Part shown: one piece after another, positions 31,975 to 44,922 of the stretch
Layout: each line of letters starts with the position of its first letter
How positions within the stretch are numbered: position 1 is the stretch's first letter
Origin: Diplonema japonicum
Taxonomy: Eukaryota > Euglenozoa > Diplonemea > Diplonemida > Diplonemidae
Assembly (NCBI GenBank): GCA_964019335.1
Contig: OZ025680.1
Location: forward strand, 310,001 to 374,000
Length of the DNA: 64,000 bases
Direction: 5' to 3'
The notes under the pieces: model-generated
What the model saw: only the letters and a program-made list of their open reading frames with translations
Database searches by the model: none
Told to the model about the DNA's origin: nothing
Translations under genes and position numbers: made by a program

Positions 31975-34900
31975 GAATTCCTCATTACACATACCTCAGG
32001 CTGTGCTTGATAAATCTCAAGCAGTTCTAGAGAATCAGTCAAAAGGTGACTCCGCGCAAGCTCCCTGAGCCCTGCACCGGTCGCATTGTACGCCTTGAAC
32101 AGAATACCAGTATTTAAAAGAAGCGCCTGGCTACGTCGCCGCCTTACGATGTCAGGGTATTCCTTGCTAAGCTTGCCCCGCCACTCCTGCAACGCTGGTG
32201 AGAAGAACACACTGGCGGTCTGTGCACAGAATTTCACACAGTCATGGATTCCCTTGAAGTCATTGAAGTCCAACGACGCTTCGTTGACCCACTCGAACTC
32301 CCCACCTAGCATCAACGTCTCTAAGATGCTCACAAGCCCCGCCTGCCTTGCGCACCTCATCGACAGATCCTCCAGCAGCACAGACTCTGTCTCGTAGTAG
32401 CTCCCCTCCGAGGATGCTTCCTGTTGTAGTGGGTAACAAAGAAACAAGGAAAAGAATACAAACCTCTTGCCCGTATAATAGGTGGACCCACATGTCGTTG
32501 TCCTCTTGTTGTGCTTGCTGGGGTGTTGTTTTATTTTTTACGTATTTTGTGGATACCTTCAACATCGAGGAGCTGCTTGACCTGGCCACCAACGGAGCTG
32601 CTACAGCCTTCCCTGTCCCCATTCCAGGTGATCCTGGATGAGCCGCCAGTGCCGCTTTATACTCATCAGGACACAGCTCAAGCATGGTTGGGAAGAAGGT
32701 GCCGTCGTTGATAGGGTCGGAGAAGACGATGGTCTTGTCGGTGGCGAAGGGTTGAAGGGGTGTCGTGCGCAGGATGGAGTACTTGAAGAGGGAGCGGAGG
32801 TGCAGGATCACGGGACACCACTCGCCGCGTGTCATGGTGGGCGTCACGGCTTCCAGCAGCTCGGCAAGCTGCTTCATGACAACGTGCACCTGCCGCATGT
32901 TCTTCCTCTTTGCAATCTTGCACAGCACCGCAACTAGAGACGGAACGCATTGCACAAACTCCCGACTGTCACAGTGCACCGCAGCAGGCTGCACGATGAG
33001 CTTCGATATGATCTCCGGCAGCGTTGTATCCGCCCACTCCTTCGGGTTCGCCCTCTCGATTTTCCCCGTCACGTTATGGTGTCTGCAGTGCGAGTACGCC
33101 TCAGCCTTGTTCAGCTGCACATGACTCAGTGGCCGCAGTGTCACTGCCACAATGAACTTTGTGCTCCACGACTCCCACACACCCGCAGGGATCGTCTTGC
33201 TCCTCAAGGACTTCGACAAAGAGGCCACACACCTCTGCCGCACCGTCACATCAGGGTCAAGGAACAGGAAGGAGAAGCCCTCGAACACCCACTCCCACGC
33301 CTGGCGGCAGGTCTCTTCGTCTGCCTGCGATTCTGTCACCCTCACAGGGAACTCGCCTAGTATGTCCGCAAATTTGATGCTTTTCTCCGGCAGCAGCTTC
33401 GTGTCCGACGCGATGAAGGTCAGGCAGTGCACCACCTCCTCCACGTACGGCAGCATGTTCCGGATGTTCTCCTCAGAGATGAGCGTCGTCATGATGGTGG
33501 CTGTCATGTCCAAGGCGAAGGGCTCCTTATGACGCGTGATGCCTGATACAAGGGCTTTCAGGATCACGGGCCACCCGGGGCCAATGAGCTTAGCCTTTGC
33601 CTGGACAAGCTGCAGGAGACACCTTAAAACCAGGTCTCTGACTTGCTTCGTGGGGAGAGATGATACCATGATACCGTGGAAAGGCTCAAGAAGCTCCGGC
33701 TGGATGAGGCACTCGCTGAGCTCTTGCTTTCCCAGCCCCTTGCTGACCAGCTGGCGTAGGTTGTCCACGCCGTACTCGGCGATGTCGCTGTTGGTGTGCG
33801 TGCCCACAGAGACGAAGAGGTGCGCCATCTCCTTCCAGATGGACAGCATCCTAGCGCCCATGTTGTCGGAGGCTACCTCGACCACCTTCTCCAGCAAGAA
33901 GGTCCTTGGGTTCACCATGTTCACCTCCTCGTAAGCCACTGTGCACAGGTGCGTGACGAACTCTTTCAACCCCGCTTGAGAGTGAGAGGTTGAGTGCGAG
34001 ATGATCTTGTGAATGCTGAACTCGTCTATGTTGAGCATCACCTCACGCGCGTTGGCCTGCTCATCCAAGGAAAGGTCTGCAATGGACTTCCTGCGTTGCC
34101 TGTGTTGGTCGGAAGATGTGCGCTGTTTGTGTCTAGCCCCCATGCTGCGAAGATGCTCTACTTCCGAGGCCGTTCGTAGATACGGAAGCCACGACCCGTA
34201 CAGCAGGTCACCATCCACAAAGGGCACTTTGAGGAGGGCTTTGATGACAAGAATATTCTTCTGCCCGATAAGACGGCGTTTTTCAGCGGCATTTGTCATG
34301 GAGCACAAGCACCGGATGTATGCTTCGCGTTCCGTGTGCATCTCGAAGACGGAGGACACGTGCACTCCCTTGCAAAGCCCATCGATGCAAAGCTTCACCA
34401 CATCAGACACGTTGGCTGAGGGAACAGGGTCCTCCGCTTCGAAGTGGCTTGAAAAGCACGCCAACAACGCAGCCCAACACGCACTTAACATAGGTTTGAC
34501 ATGTTCGATATCAGTACCCTGGTAGTAAGGGGTCTGTTTCCGTGTGTGATTCACTATAGAAGATGTCATGTTGATGAGACGCTGGCTCTCGGTGGCGTAC
34601 GCGCTGATCTTCTTGTCACGTTTTGATGTGAACGCGGAGAAGAGCCCACCGCTCTCTGAAGAGGTGTCCTTGACGTTCATGGTTGCCATGTACTGTAGGT
34701 CCTCCATGGGGTAGTTTTGAATATTGTCATAGATGTCGTCAAGATACGTCGCATCGAAGTCCTGGTTGTTGTTCACACCTCGAAACTGCATCTTGAACTT
34801 CTCCTTTGTCATCTTGTTGTCGATTCGTGGGTTGTGGAGGTCAGTGTTTAGCATCACGATGCCGACGGCTAGGACAAAGGCAGCTTCCTCATTCCTACAT

Positions 34901-37491
34901 ACACCGCCTTGGTTCATCTCGTAGAACGTTGCAGCGAAGTACTCCAGAATCCTCTCCACCTTCTGTCCCTCCTTTGGAAGCGATATCTTCTGCAAGAATA
35001 TTTTCACAGCGTTGTCCAAACTCACGTTTGTAAAATCGTTTAGCTGACACCATGCTGCCAGAACATCGACGTTTTGAGGATCACCAAGATACTCACCTAC
35101 AAGACCTCTGTCGATGGCTTGGTATTCATCAAGTGCGCGGGCAATTGATGCGGGCGATGGGTCGGCCAACCCGTTGCTGATTAAAAGTGCGATACCGTTC
35201 TTCGGTTTTGTTGCGAAGGCAAGGGAGACCTGTTCGATGACTCCTTTAAGTTTTCGCTGCTTCTCAACATCTGCGTAGACAGCCAGTGTCACCGTTCTCG
35301 ACGGGGCGGCGGCGGGTTCCGTTGGTTTGCCTTTCTTAATCCATGCTTCGAAACTTTGCAAAACGGTTACTACTGTCTTCAACCCGACAGCCCGCATGGT
35401 CTGGTCCTGCTTGGAGCTCAACCAGTCGACCTCAACATGCGGCGCCATCACGAATCTCGAGAAGCAGTTTATCATTTTTTCAAAGACGTTTTCCTCGTTG
35501 ACATCACAGTCGTAGTTAACGAAGATATCGACGAGAATCTGCGGGGTTTGGACAACCTTTGTCAGCGTGCCCAACACGAGGATCCGTTGGTCGTAGCTGG
35601 CGTGGTTTGACTCCAGGACCTTCAGCACAATGTTGCAGAGCAGCATCCCGATTTCATGCTTCATACAATGCTTGAAACCCACCACCAACACGTAGAAAAT
35701 GTTCAGCGCTGCCTGTATGATCGACGGGACAGGCGACACAACACATTTCACGATTGTCGTCAGAAGAGGTTTCTTAATAGACTCAAGGAAGGCAGGGGTC
35801 TCTTTGAAACCAGGCCCGCACGACGCTACCAATCGTTGAACAAGCTCCAAAGCAGATGTCAAAGTACGCATTTCCGTAGCTTCCACTGGTGTGTACTCTG
35901 TGACTTCGACGGTATCAGTAATGCCGCAGATGAAGCTCATAACATGTGAGGCATCAGAGTGGTGGACGGTCATTTTGGTACCGGGGTGGATCTCTTGGTC
36001 TAATTTGAAAGGGTTTGAAGAAGGTGTTCCTTTTGCAATGTCCCGGCTGACTTCTTCCATTCTTTGGAAGACCCAGTTGATAACTTGAGTTAAGGTGGTT
36101 CTTGCCGTGGCGTTGTGCGGTGGGCCGGTTGATTTTATCGCGATTTGGAATATACACGCTACTGCCATTCGAAGCGTCCAACCGTGTGCCTGGCGTTCTG
36201 TAACGCCGGTCAGTAGTCCTTTAAGGATTTGAAGAGAAACAGATTCTCCTACCGAAGCGCAGCCCACAATGCTGTAGATCATCTCGCTTAATAGTCCGAC
36301 TTTTTTCCCTTTCCAAGGGTGATCTTCCTCCTCCACCTTGGGTGGCATCGGCATTTTCGCCCTCTTCGCGAATGGTATCAACGGGAGGGTCCCTTCTATC
36401 CCATCGGTTATATCCCCGAAGGACATCATCTTCTGCATGCAATCCAACGCCACAGATACCATCTTAGGGTCTCCCGACTCCGACACAGTACGAAGGATGC
36501 ACGTGTACACTTGAAGGGGCTCCGCTTGCAGCGTGCTGTTGTACATTTTAATCGTTTTTGGCATTACTTCAGGTGAGTCGATAAGAGAGATTACCTCGCT
36601 GACCGCTTCCTTGACAGGCAGGTACCTCTTCACGCTTAGGTTCGGGAGGAGCGTCTTGAAGGCTCGGGCAACGAAAAGGCTGCAATCATCTTTCTTCGCG
36701 AAGGTGACTTGTTTTTTAGCAGGTTTAGACTTTTCAACAGGTGCAGAAGGGGTGACTGGTGTTACAGGAGTAACTGGTTGTGCTGGTGACGGAAGGGGCT
36801 CTGATACTATCTCCGTGTTGGCAACACCGTTGCCGTTGGGGGTGTGTGGTTCGGGGTTGCCTTCGGGTTCCTTGTGTTGTTCCTCAAGGTTTGGGTGGCT
36901 TTGTTGTTCTTCCTTTCTATCGTCTTTGCTCTCCTCGTCATGGTGGGGTTGGTCTAGTTCTTCCTTGCCGTCTGGTTGTTCTTGTTCTTCTTTGTCGTCA
37001 TCTTTGCTTTCTGTGTCATCACCGGGTTGATCTTGTTCTTCTTTGTCATCGTCTTTGCTTTCTTCATCATTGCCGGGTTGATCTTGTTCCTCTTTACCAT
37101 CGTCTTTGCTTTCTTCATCATCGCCGGGTTGATCTTGTTTCTCTTTGCCATCATCTTTGCTTTCTGTGTCATCGCCGGGTTGATCTTGTTCTTCTTTGTC
37201 GTTAACTTTGCTTGCATCGTCTTGCGCTTCTTCTCTGGCGTCTCCTTGTTCTTTATCGTGCCCGGTTTCTTCTTCTGTTTCGTGTTGTTCTTGATTTCCG
37301 GATGGTTTTTCGATTCCTTCGTCTTGAGGGATTTCCTTCTTTATAGCCGCAGGTTCATCATTCCCCTCTTCCTCAACCGTGCCACTACTTGAACTGCCTG
37401 TATCACTGCTTCCAGTGTCACTGCTGTCGTCGCTGCTGCTGCTGAACTCCTCCTCTGGTTTTTGCTCAACTTCCTTTTGTTCTTCCGACAT
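31757..37491 (-). CDS. BIG/Sec7-type ARF guanine-nucleotide exchange factor, 1879 aa, three exons
   Basis: Exons 32464-37491, 31995-32420, 31757-31942; total 5640 nt in frame. The Sec7 domain (about residues 755-950) has the catalytic 'glutamic finger' in ISLPKEGQKVERI (about 839) and the LNTDLHNPRID motif (about 884), so exchange activity on ARF is expected. Helical DCB and HUS-like regions precede it and HDS-like repeats follow (…PLQPFATDKTIVFSDPIN…), the full plan and length of BIG1/BIG2/Sec7p, which act at the trans-Golgi and recycling endosomes. The first 220 residues are highly acidic with near-repeats of KEEQDQPGDDEESKDD. Intron 1 starts GTTTG, unlike the usual GTATG; intron 2 has a 29-A run. 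Confidence 0.9.
36906..37200. repeat. Minisatellite encoding acidic N-terminal repeats of the ARF-GEF
   Basis: Units of about 54-57 bp encode DQPG(D/N)(D/E)xESKDDxKEEQ five to six times with point variation, then degenerate. Likely expands and contracts by slippage; expected to be disordered. Confidence 0.8.
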
Positions 37492-38353
37492 TTTTTTTTT
37501 TCCCCCTCCTCCGACCCACCCTCTCCACTTTTATTTTTTGTTGTTTGTTTCCCCCCCCCCCCCCCCCCCCACGCACTTGCAAATTTGAAACGAGAGCTCA
37601 AAAAAAAAAGAAGAAAGAAACGTGTCCGATTTGCTGTAATAAGTAAATATAAAAGAGGATATGTACTAAAGAAAAAAAGAAGAAGAAAAAAAAAAGGAAA
37701 GAAAGAAAGGACAGACGAGAAGACGGGGATGGGGTGGAAAAACCGCAAGAAATAATTTTATAAAAAAAAAAGCCATCTCTTTGAAAAGATAACGGTGACA
37801 AGGCTTCTTTTTCTTTTACCCTCCCCCCCAGAAAATAGTGCCAAAGGTCCGTTAGCTACGCACGCAGAACAAAAGCGGGGGGGGGGGGGGAAGGGAGAGG
37901 AAAAATAATAATTTGCACACGATGGGTTCAAAAAAGGTCCCTTCCTAAAAAAGTAAGATTTATACCGCAAGATGCACTTTTTTTTTTTCTTGTTTTTTTT
38001 TTCTTCCTCCCTTCCACCCACTGCCTTCTTGGGATTGGTTCCCCCCCTTTTTTTTTCGTTTCTATAATGACCCCTTCAAATAAAACTCCTTTCTTATAAA
38101 AAAAGAGCTTCTTCACTCTCCTCCGGACCGAACAGCAAAGCAACATAAAAAGAAAAGCTCCCCCCCCCCAAAAAAAAGAGCACGGGTTAGGACAGGGTTT
38201 CTTTTCCCTCCCATCTTAACGTTTTACCCTTTACCCCCCCGTCATTTTTTATTTTTTTCTTTTTTTTCTTCCCCCCCGCTTTGAAGGTTAGATTCAATAA
38301 GATTTCCTCCACTCACCAACTTCCTCCACCCCCCCCCGACTTATTTTGCCCTT
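37492..38353. other. Gene-free spacer
   Basis: Homopolymer-rich DNA between the ARF-GEF start and the HECT ligase stop, with C-runs near 37550-37570 and G-runs near 37877-37890. Nothing supportable. Confidence 0.6.
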
Positions 38354-41300
38354 TTAACTCAGACTGAAACTCCCGGAGCCCAATCTAATTGCCTGGCGGA
38401 GCTGTGAGTAACAGTTAGAGGGAGAGGGGGGGGAAAAAAAAGAAAAATTGTCCATTTTATGCATACCTTATCAGAGAGAACTTCTTTCGTAGGGTAAATG
38501 GGCAGCTTAAGATATCTTTAAAAATTACTCTTTTTTGTTGTTGGCCCATACCTAAAACAAGTATTACAAGATGGTAAATACATGCTATCGTCCTCTTCCT
38601 TTCCGTCCTTCCCAGAGGTTTTTCTTACGACGGTGATTTTCCCGAGTGCAGAGATCCCCCCGACTGGTAAGCGGGGGCAGCCGGTTGCCCAGTTGAGGAA
38701 CTCGCGCTGTTCCCGGGGAGAGAAGTCATCGCACAGAATGGAGATAAGGTGTTTGATGCATCTTTTTTTTTTTTTTTTTTTTCCCAAAAAAAAAAAAAAC
38801 AAAATGTTACACACCTACTGTCGGATGAATACCCATGGTCAGCGATGATGGTGGCTGTGAGCTCCTCCTTCGTCCACAATGCATCATGTGGGTTTACAGC
38901 AAGCCCGCACATCATTTCAGAGAGTTCAACATCGCTGTATGCGTGCAACACGCTCACAGGAAGAACCTCCTCGAACCCCTGTGATGTCGATTTTTTTTTT
39001 TTTTTTTTGTGTGTGTGGGAGGAAATAATACCAGCACAAACGCGCCCACCCTGTCCTTCACCGCCCCGAACAACATCTGCTCGATAGCGAGATGAAGGAA
39101 CGTCCTCACGTTGTCGCAGTTCACAGGGCTGTTCTCCCCGTCCGGCTTCAGCTGGATATCGTCCCTCCCAGGAAGGGTGAAGTAATAGTATCCTGTTTTT
39201 TTTCCCCTCATTTTTTTTCTTCTCACCCTCCTACATACCATCGCTGCCGGGAAGCAGTGATGCCTCTTCTGCGAGTTTTCGTTTCTTCTCGGGGTGTGGT
39301 TCAGCATCATAAGATGTCGAGAAGTCGGAAAGGAAGAGCAGGGACTTGCCTACAAGGGGATCTATGTCAACCACGTCCTGCAGTGTGACGCAAACCGGGG
39401 CAGGGTGGGAGGTGAAGAGCCTTGCAACACGCAACAGCGTGCTGGAGATAGGGATGTCGAGCAGTCTGCCGTCTAGCACAGCCCGTGCAGCGAGCCTTCC
39501 TAACAGCTGGAACCTACCCATGTCTGATGGGCCTGCTTCCATGGGTGATGGTGAAGGGAAGCAGCCCACTTCTGGCGGCATAACATGTTCCTTGACGACG
39601 TCGCCCTTCCACATTTTGAACGAATCCTGCTGAAGGTCTTTTGACACCACGGTGAAGAATTCCAGGGTGGGCCCGAGCCCTGTCCCTTCCTCTCCCTCGT
39701 ATTGTATTTCCAAAGGGAACCTCCTCCATGTTGTGGCGCTGAGCAGATTGTTCGCGTTATTCAGCAGCTTCTCCCTGTCTATCGACATGGGTGTTCCTTG
39801 GCTGGGAAGCATCTCCGGTTGTATGACATCTGCGTTGGGGATCCTGTTCCGCATCTTGACGCACTTGATGAAGTGCTTCATCGCGTTGCTTGTCATAAAG
39901 CTTGTGAACTCCTTCCTTGCGCCCAGTGGGAACAAGAACCCACACGCTGCAGGGAGGGTCGAACACCAGTCGGGTGCTCCATGCTCGCCGAAAACAGCGA
40001 TCTTGACAGCATTCGCAGCAAGCGCCTGCATCAGCTTCGCTGTGAGGTGAGGGCATTCAAGGAATTTTGGTGGTAGAGGTATCACCGTCTCGCTCGCAAT
40101 GTGAAGTACCTTCAACACCTGCAGCAAGGCGAACAGCTCCTGGTCGCGGACGCTGGCTGCCAACCCAGCCGAGTCTTTTATTATCTTGTCGATCTTCCAA
40201 AATAGGGCTTCTTGATTCGACAGGAAAACTTCAGGCCGTGCTCCGGGTTCTTTGAGCCGCGCTGTGGTGTCCCACTTGAGATCGACAACGACCTCCCAGA
40301 TGTCGCTGAAGGACTCGATGCCTTTTTTCAGCGCGTCCTGCTTTGTTACAAGTACCTCAAGACGCTGCTTGCAGTCGGTAATAGCCTGCATGTCCTCTGG
40401 TGAGGGGGATTTCTTCTTCTTCTTGTCGTCTTTTTTAGACTGCAGTTTTGTCAGCTTCGCCTTTAATGCGGCGATTTTCTTATTTACCTTCTCGAGGGAC
40501 TCCTGTGGAGAGGTGCCTCCTTGCCCGAACATCCGTTCAAGCTGCATGAGACCTACCTCGCAGGTTTTAAAGCAGTGCTGCCGCATGACGTCCATCATGG
40601 TGGCTGTCTTTGGGAGCGGTCGGCCGTTGAGGTAGAAAGTGTGTACCACAGGAGGGCTGAGGTCAGCTGAAGCTTCCTTAGGTGCGCGTGCTTCGTCGTA
40701 GAGGGACGCCCTTGACCCGTCCACGAACACGACGCTCTCGGAGGAACCCTCGTCTTCTTCGTCGTCTTCCATCATGAAGGTGTCTTCGTTCATTCCTCGC
40801 AGGATCTCCAGTACAGTGCTGTCAGCACCCTCCACCGCAGCAAGCCCTTCAAGCATTGTCCTCGCAGAGCTCCCCGTCAGTATCCGCATCCCGTTCGACG
40901 CGGGCATCACCCCTCCTGCCGCAGTCACACTTGCCACAAAACTCTCCAAGCACCCCATTGTAGCCAGCGGATCCACCGTAATTACCTTTTCGGCTTCCTT
41001 CACGGGGCTTGGGCTGAGCCTCACCTTGAAACCCTTCCTCCCGATAGACCGCAAAAAGTCAACAGCGTCAAGCCGTGGGATGTTACCCGTCGTTTTCTGC
41101 TTTTTTATTGTGTGATCCGCCTTCTCGAGTGGGGCGGAGAGTGGGAGCGTCTCAATGGACACCACAGACTGCCTCAAAAGCATCGCAAGTGTCGCAGCGC
41201 CGTTCGGGTTGGCCTTCAGGGCTGCCATGAATTCTGTATACCTGGTGTGCCGGATGTTGGCGTCGTCACACTCGAACCAGTGCAGCAACGCGACGGCAAG

Positions 41301-43355
41301 GCCGCTGTTCGAGAGCTCTGTGAGACACACGTCGCGGGAGATATCCTGCATGACATTCAGGACCTCCGTGAGAGCACCGGGAGAGCCTTTTGAAATCTTT
41401 GCAGTGAGTGCTTTGAGCTTCTTCCCAGATTCTTGTGGAGCGGTGCTTGAGAGGTAAGTATCGACCAGTCCTGTAACGCGTTTGGTGAGCTTCTGCGGGA
41501 GCGCTTTAGAGTTCGCCATGATGGTGGATAAAGACTCCTGCAGGCCACCTTTCTTCAACTGCTGCAAGATGGTGGCAGACCCGCCTACCGCTGCAAGGAG
41601 CTCGACGGTCAGCAGCGCATGGTCCAGTAGAACGATCTCACTGGCACCCTTCCCAAGCAGTGTGATCAGCGATGATGTCAGCACAGCAGCCGATTGCTGT
41701 AGTTCATCTGACAAGTACGCCCAGCCTGCACCCTTCACCTGCACGGCGGCAACCACTGTGTAGACACACCTGGCAAGGGTTTCCGTGGCCCACTCTCTCG
41801 TCGAGGTATCACTGCTCTGGATGGCAAATAAGGATAGAGGTGCTGCCATGGTGCTGAAGAGCTTTTTAGCGAGGGCGGGGCCCTTGTCAGAGGAGTAGAT
41901 GCTGTTGGGGTGCAGGACAGCTGCTTTGATAACGGGGGGCTCCGATTTGTCCGATGACTTCCGGCTTTTTTTAGAAGGGGAAGGGATGGTGGGCTCCTTG
42001 ACGATCTCCTCGAGGCGTTGGTAGCCGGTGGGGAGGGCCTGGCGCTTCACGTTACGTGCGACGCCTGTGCCGGGGTTCGTCTGCTTCATGACGTTCATGT
42101 CAACGTTATAGCCGCTGGACTTCGCGGTGATCGGCTGCTGGGACACACCATCTTGGAAACCCTTTTCAAGCAGCCGCTGAGTACTTGTCTCATAAGGGTT
42201 AAGCGCATGGAAATCGTCTTCCCATTCCCATTGATGTATTCTAATCACCTTCGGCACCTGTGAACACAACACTGTCGAAGGAAGCACCGACGTCATGCAG
42301 TACACAAGGTACAGGATATCGCTGCGAAGGTCTAAAGTGCTCTTTGTGCCGGATCCAGACGCGCGTTCGATTTCTTTTTGCAAGCCGAACGGGTCTTTCA
42401 GGATGCTGGAGAAATCTTGCTGTTCGGGGACGAGTATCTCCATGAGGGTTTTAGGAAGCAGCGGGTCGTTGTGGAGGATAGGGGTCACGACCGCTGGGCC
42501 AATAGAGCAAAGCACACCCAAGGTTTTCAGGAGTGTAGATTGCTGCCGTTCATCGCTTTGCGCGGTGGCCTTCTCAAGAAGCTCAGTAAAGTGCTGAATA
42601 AAACCTTGTTCGGCGATGTATTTCATGATATCGGGGACGCTGCGGTGGCATCGTTCGACTAAGGTGCACAGGCAGCAGCATGCAGCGACAGCAACGCTTT
42701 TACTCCCTCCTTGGTCAAGGTCCTTGATGCTCAGCGTCGCCAGAAGACCTTGCAAACTCGGGAGAATCTCCTTTCGTATGGTGTCGATCATCTTTCCCGG
42801 CGACGTGGACGACCCGTACGAGAATTTCAAGACTTTTTTCGCGCGGGGTTTTGACGCAGAGGGGTCCATGTTGATCTTTAAAATAATATTTTCCAAAATG
42901 GAAATCGATGTTGGGTGCAGTCTCCGGTCTTGTCGTTCCATTGAACTTATGGTGGCGGGGACCACACTGTTTTGAAGAAGTGCGCCGGTAGAGTCGTCTA
43001 TCGAAATATACTTCAAAATCTTCAAAAGCTCTTCCATCTTATCTACGTCGTAGCACTTTTTCAACGCCCCCACCAGCTGCGGGACCCCGCTAATCGCCAC
43101 CAACACTTCTGACGACCTCGGGACGTACTCCAACGCCAGCGCCATGCACCTGTACGCCATTACACCAACTATCTCATTGTCACCACTCTTCTTGCTCACC
43201 TCCAGCAACACCCTCATGCCCATCTTTACATCAAACGCACGTATCACCTCTTCAATCCCGAAGCAGAGGAGGTTGCTGAGCTGCTCCAAGGTCTCCATTA
43301 TAATGTTCAGATCGCTCGTGCGAGACAGCGCGTTGAGGTGTTCATTGGGATCCAT
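38354..43355 (-). CDS. HECT-type E3 ubiquitin ligase, TRIP12/UPL3/Ufd4-like, 1582 aa, six exons
   Basis: Exons: 39239-43355, 39032-39192, 38815-38978, 38552-38761, 38467-38515, 38354-38401; 4749 nt, an exact codon multiple. The N-terminus is an armadillo-type helical solenoid starting RTSDLNIIMETLEQLSNLL, the hallmark of the TRIP12/UPL3/Ufd4 group. A coiled coil lies near 1040-1110. The HECT domain (about 1185-1582) shows FPLEIQYEGEEGTGLGPTLEFF at its N-lobe, NWATGCPRLPVGG, and the catalytic PSCNTCFRYLKLP, with the active Cys at about 1549. The small exons cover only the C-lobe; all five introns lie in the last 1 kb. Family members polyubiquitinate N-end-rule and ubiquitin-fusion substrates; this target set is inference. 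Confidence 0.9.
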
Positions 43356-43511
43356 TTTTCTTCCCCACCTCTTTCTTAATTTTTAATTTTATTTTGTTTT
43401 TTGTGTGTTTTTTTTCTTCTCTCTTTTTTTTTTTACAAAGACAAAAATAGTTGTCAAATAGAAAAAAAAGAGAAGAAAAAAAAAAAGGTACAGTCATTTA
43501 CATTTCTACTC

Positions 43512-44000
43512 CTAATAATAATAATGGGTAACGGATCCCGACGGGATCTGAGGGGACATGGAGACAGGCCGTGGGGGATGGTACGATGGTTGTTGCGACA
43601 AAGACACAGGCCGTGGGGGGTGGTACGATGGTTGTCGTTGTTGTTGTTGTTGTAGTTGCAGTTGTTGCTGGGGAGGGGCACCTAGTAAGCAGTTAAGCTG
43701 TCGCTCGACGGTGGAGAGGCGGGTCTCAAGGCTCTCTGTAGAGCGTGCTGAGTGAGCGTGGCCAACCTCTTTTGTTTCACGCTCGGCCACCAGTGTCGTT
43801 TCCCTCAGACCGCTCATCCTACTTTCCTGTGGAACAGGGTATGAAGGTGGGGGCGGGGATGTTCGCAAACTGCTGTTGTCACCGCTGCCCACTACCACAT
43901 TGCGGTCTTCCACCACCTGTCGCCCTCCGCTCCATGACATCACCCTCTCCACACTGTCTTCCAGGGCTATGTTAATCGTCACTATGGGCCGGATACGCAT
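43512..44000 (-). CDS. Unknown protein with short coiled coil and Pro/Gln-rich tail, 162 aa
   Basis: Not recognised. ATG at 44000 follows a 15-A leader. The protein begins MRIRPIVTINIALEDSVERV, has a Ser/Pro linker and a short coiled coil (STESLETRLSTVERQLNCLL), then poly-Gln and two copies of QPSYHPPRPVS, ending in HYYY. A longer frame from 44231 contains Lys runs from A-tracts and looks like leader or intron. A splice from the exons at 44202-44427 (acceptor at 44048) would be in frame but would insert a run of five Lys; I treat the two as separate, with that doubt stated. Confidence 0.4.
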   Translation of the reverse strand: MRIRPIVTINIALEDSVERVMSWSGGRQVVEDRNVVVGSGDNSSLRTSPPPPSYPVPQESRMSGLRETTLVAERETKEVGHAHSARSTESLETRLSTVERQLNCLLGAPPQQQLQLQQQQQRQPSYHPPRPVSLSQQPSYHPPRPVSMSPQIPSGSVTHYYY

Positions 44001-44132
44001 TTTTTTTTTTTTTTTCCCCCAATAATATCCTCCGACACCCCCCGATCCTCTTTTTTTTTTTTTTTTCGTAACGCTAAAGGATAGGCTTTTCAGAAGAAAA
44101 CTGTTACTCCCCACCCATACCCACGTGTAATT

Positions 44133-44165
<33 letters not shown>

Positions 44166-44201
44166 CTTTGTCTCACAAGCCCAGTCCCATTCCACCCATA
44201 C

Positions 44202-44427
44202 TGTGATGTATGCTATGGTGTATCTTGTCAAGTTCTCTCAAATTGTTGTGCAGTTGCCTCTCAACCTTAGTGATGGTTTTGTCCATGCCCTGTAAGCCCT
44301 TTCGGAGCTGTTTTGACACCTGCTTAGGTTGCGCACATGCGTCAGACTCTCTGTGGTTGTGTTGTGGTGATTACGTATTTTTTTTTCCATACCCAAAATC
44401 ATCATCAAATCCTGCTGCCCCGCTCAT
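44202..44427 (-). CDS. Small coiled-coil protein, two exons, 3' end unresolved
   Basis: Exon 1 (44393-44427, MSGAAGFDDDF...) and exon 2 (44202-44350) join across a 42-nt intron (GTATGG...ACCACAG). The product is an acidic N-terminus followed by a heptad-rich helix (QVSKQLRKGLQGM, TKVERQLHNNLRELDKIHH). A GTATGGG donor follows, but no clear next exon: every candidate acceptor downstream enters Lys runs or a stop, except one that joins the 43512-44000 frame. It resembles a SNARE- or BLOC-type helix only in general pattern. Confidence 0.4.
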
Positions 44428-44883
44428 CCTCTTGTGTTTACTGTTTTCTTTTTTTTTTTTTTTTTTCTGTAAACCTTTTCTTCAGTTCCCCCAAGATTAA
44501 CATTAAAAGAGAAGAAATAAAAAATAAAGTACCATATTCTTTTTTGGACCTGCGCCCTTCCCTCCCTGCCTTTTGATTCTTTTTTTATAAAGGCCTCTTA
44601 TGGGGGAGAAAAAAATTTTTTTGATGTCCTTAGTGGGGAAGGGGAAGAAAAGAGGAGGAAAAAAAAACCCCTTGACACCACAAGGAAAAACGAGGCCAAG
44701 GCAACCTCCAACAATTCCTAAGGATGGTGATAGAGAAAAAAAAAAGAAAAGAAAGAAAAGGGGGGAAAAGCTGGGGGGTGGAGTGAGGATCTAGGGCAAC
44801 CTGATGAAGTGTTTGCTAGGAATAAGGCTGCATCTCATTTATTTTTTTCTCTTTTCCTGAAGGGGCGGAGTGCTTTCGTTCAC
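44428..44883. other. Gene-free spacer
   Basis: A/T-run DNA between the small coiled-coil gene and the nucleoporin stop. Nothing supportable. Confidence 0.6.
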
Positions 44884-44889
44884 TTACCT

Positions 44890-44922
<33 letters not shown>

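Noticed and set aside
44000-44202. Joining the small coiled-coil exons to the 43512-44000 frame
   Set aside because: An in-frame acceptor exists at 44048, but the product would include a run of five Lys from the A-tract leader; no independent motif supports it.
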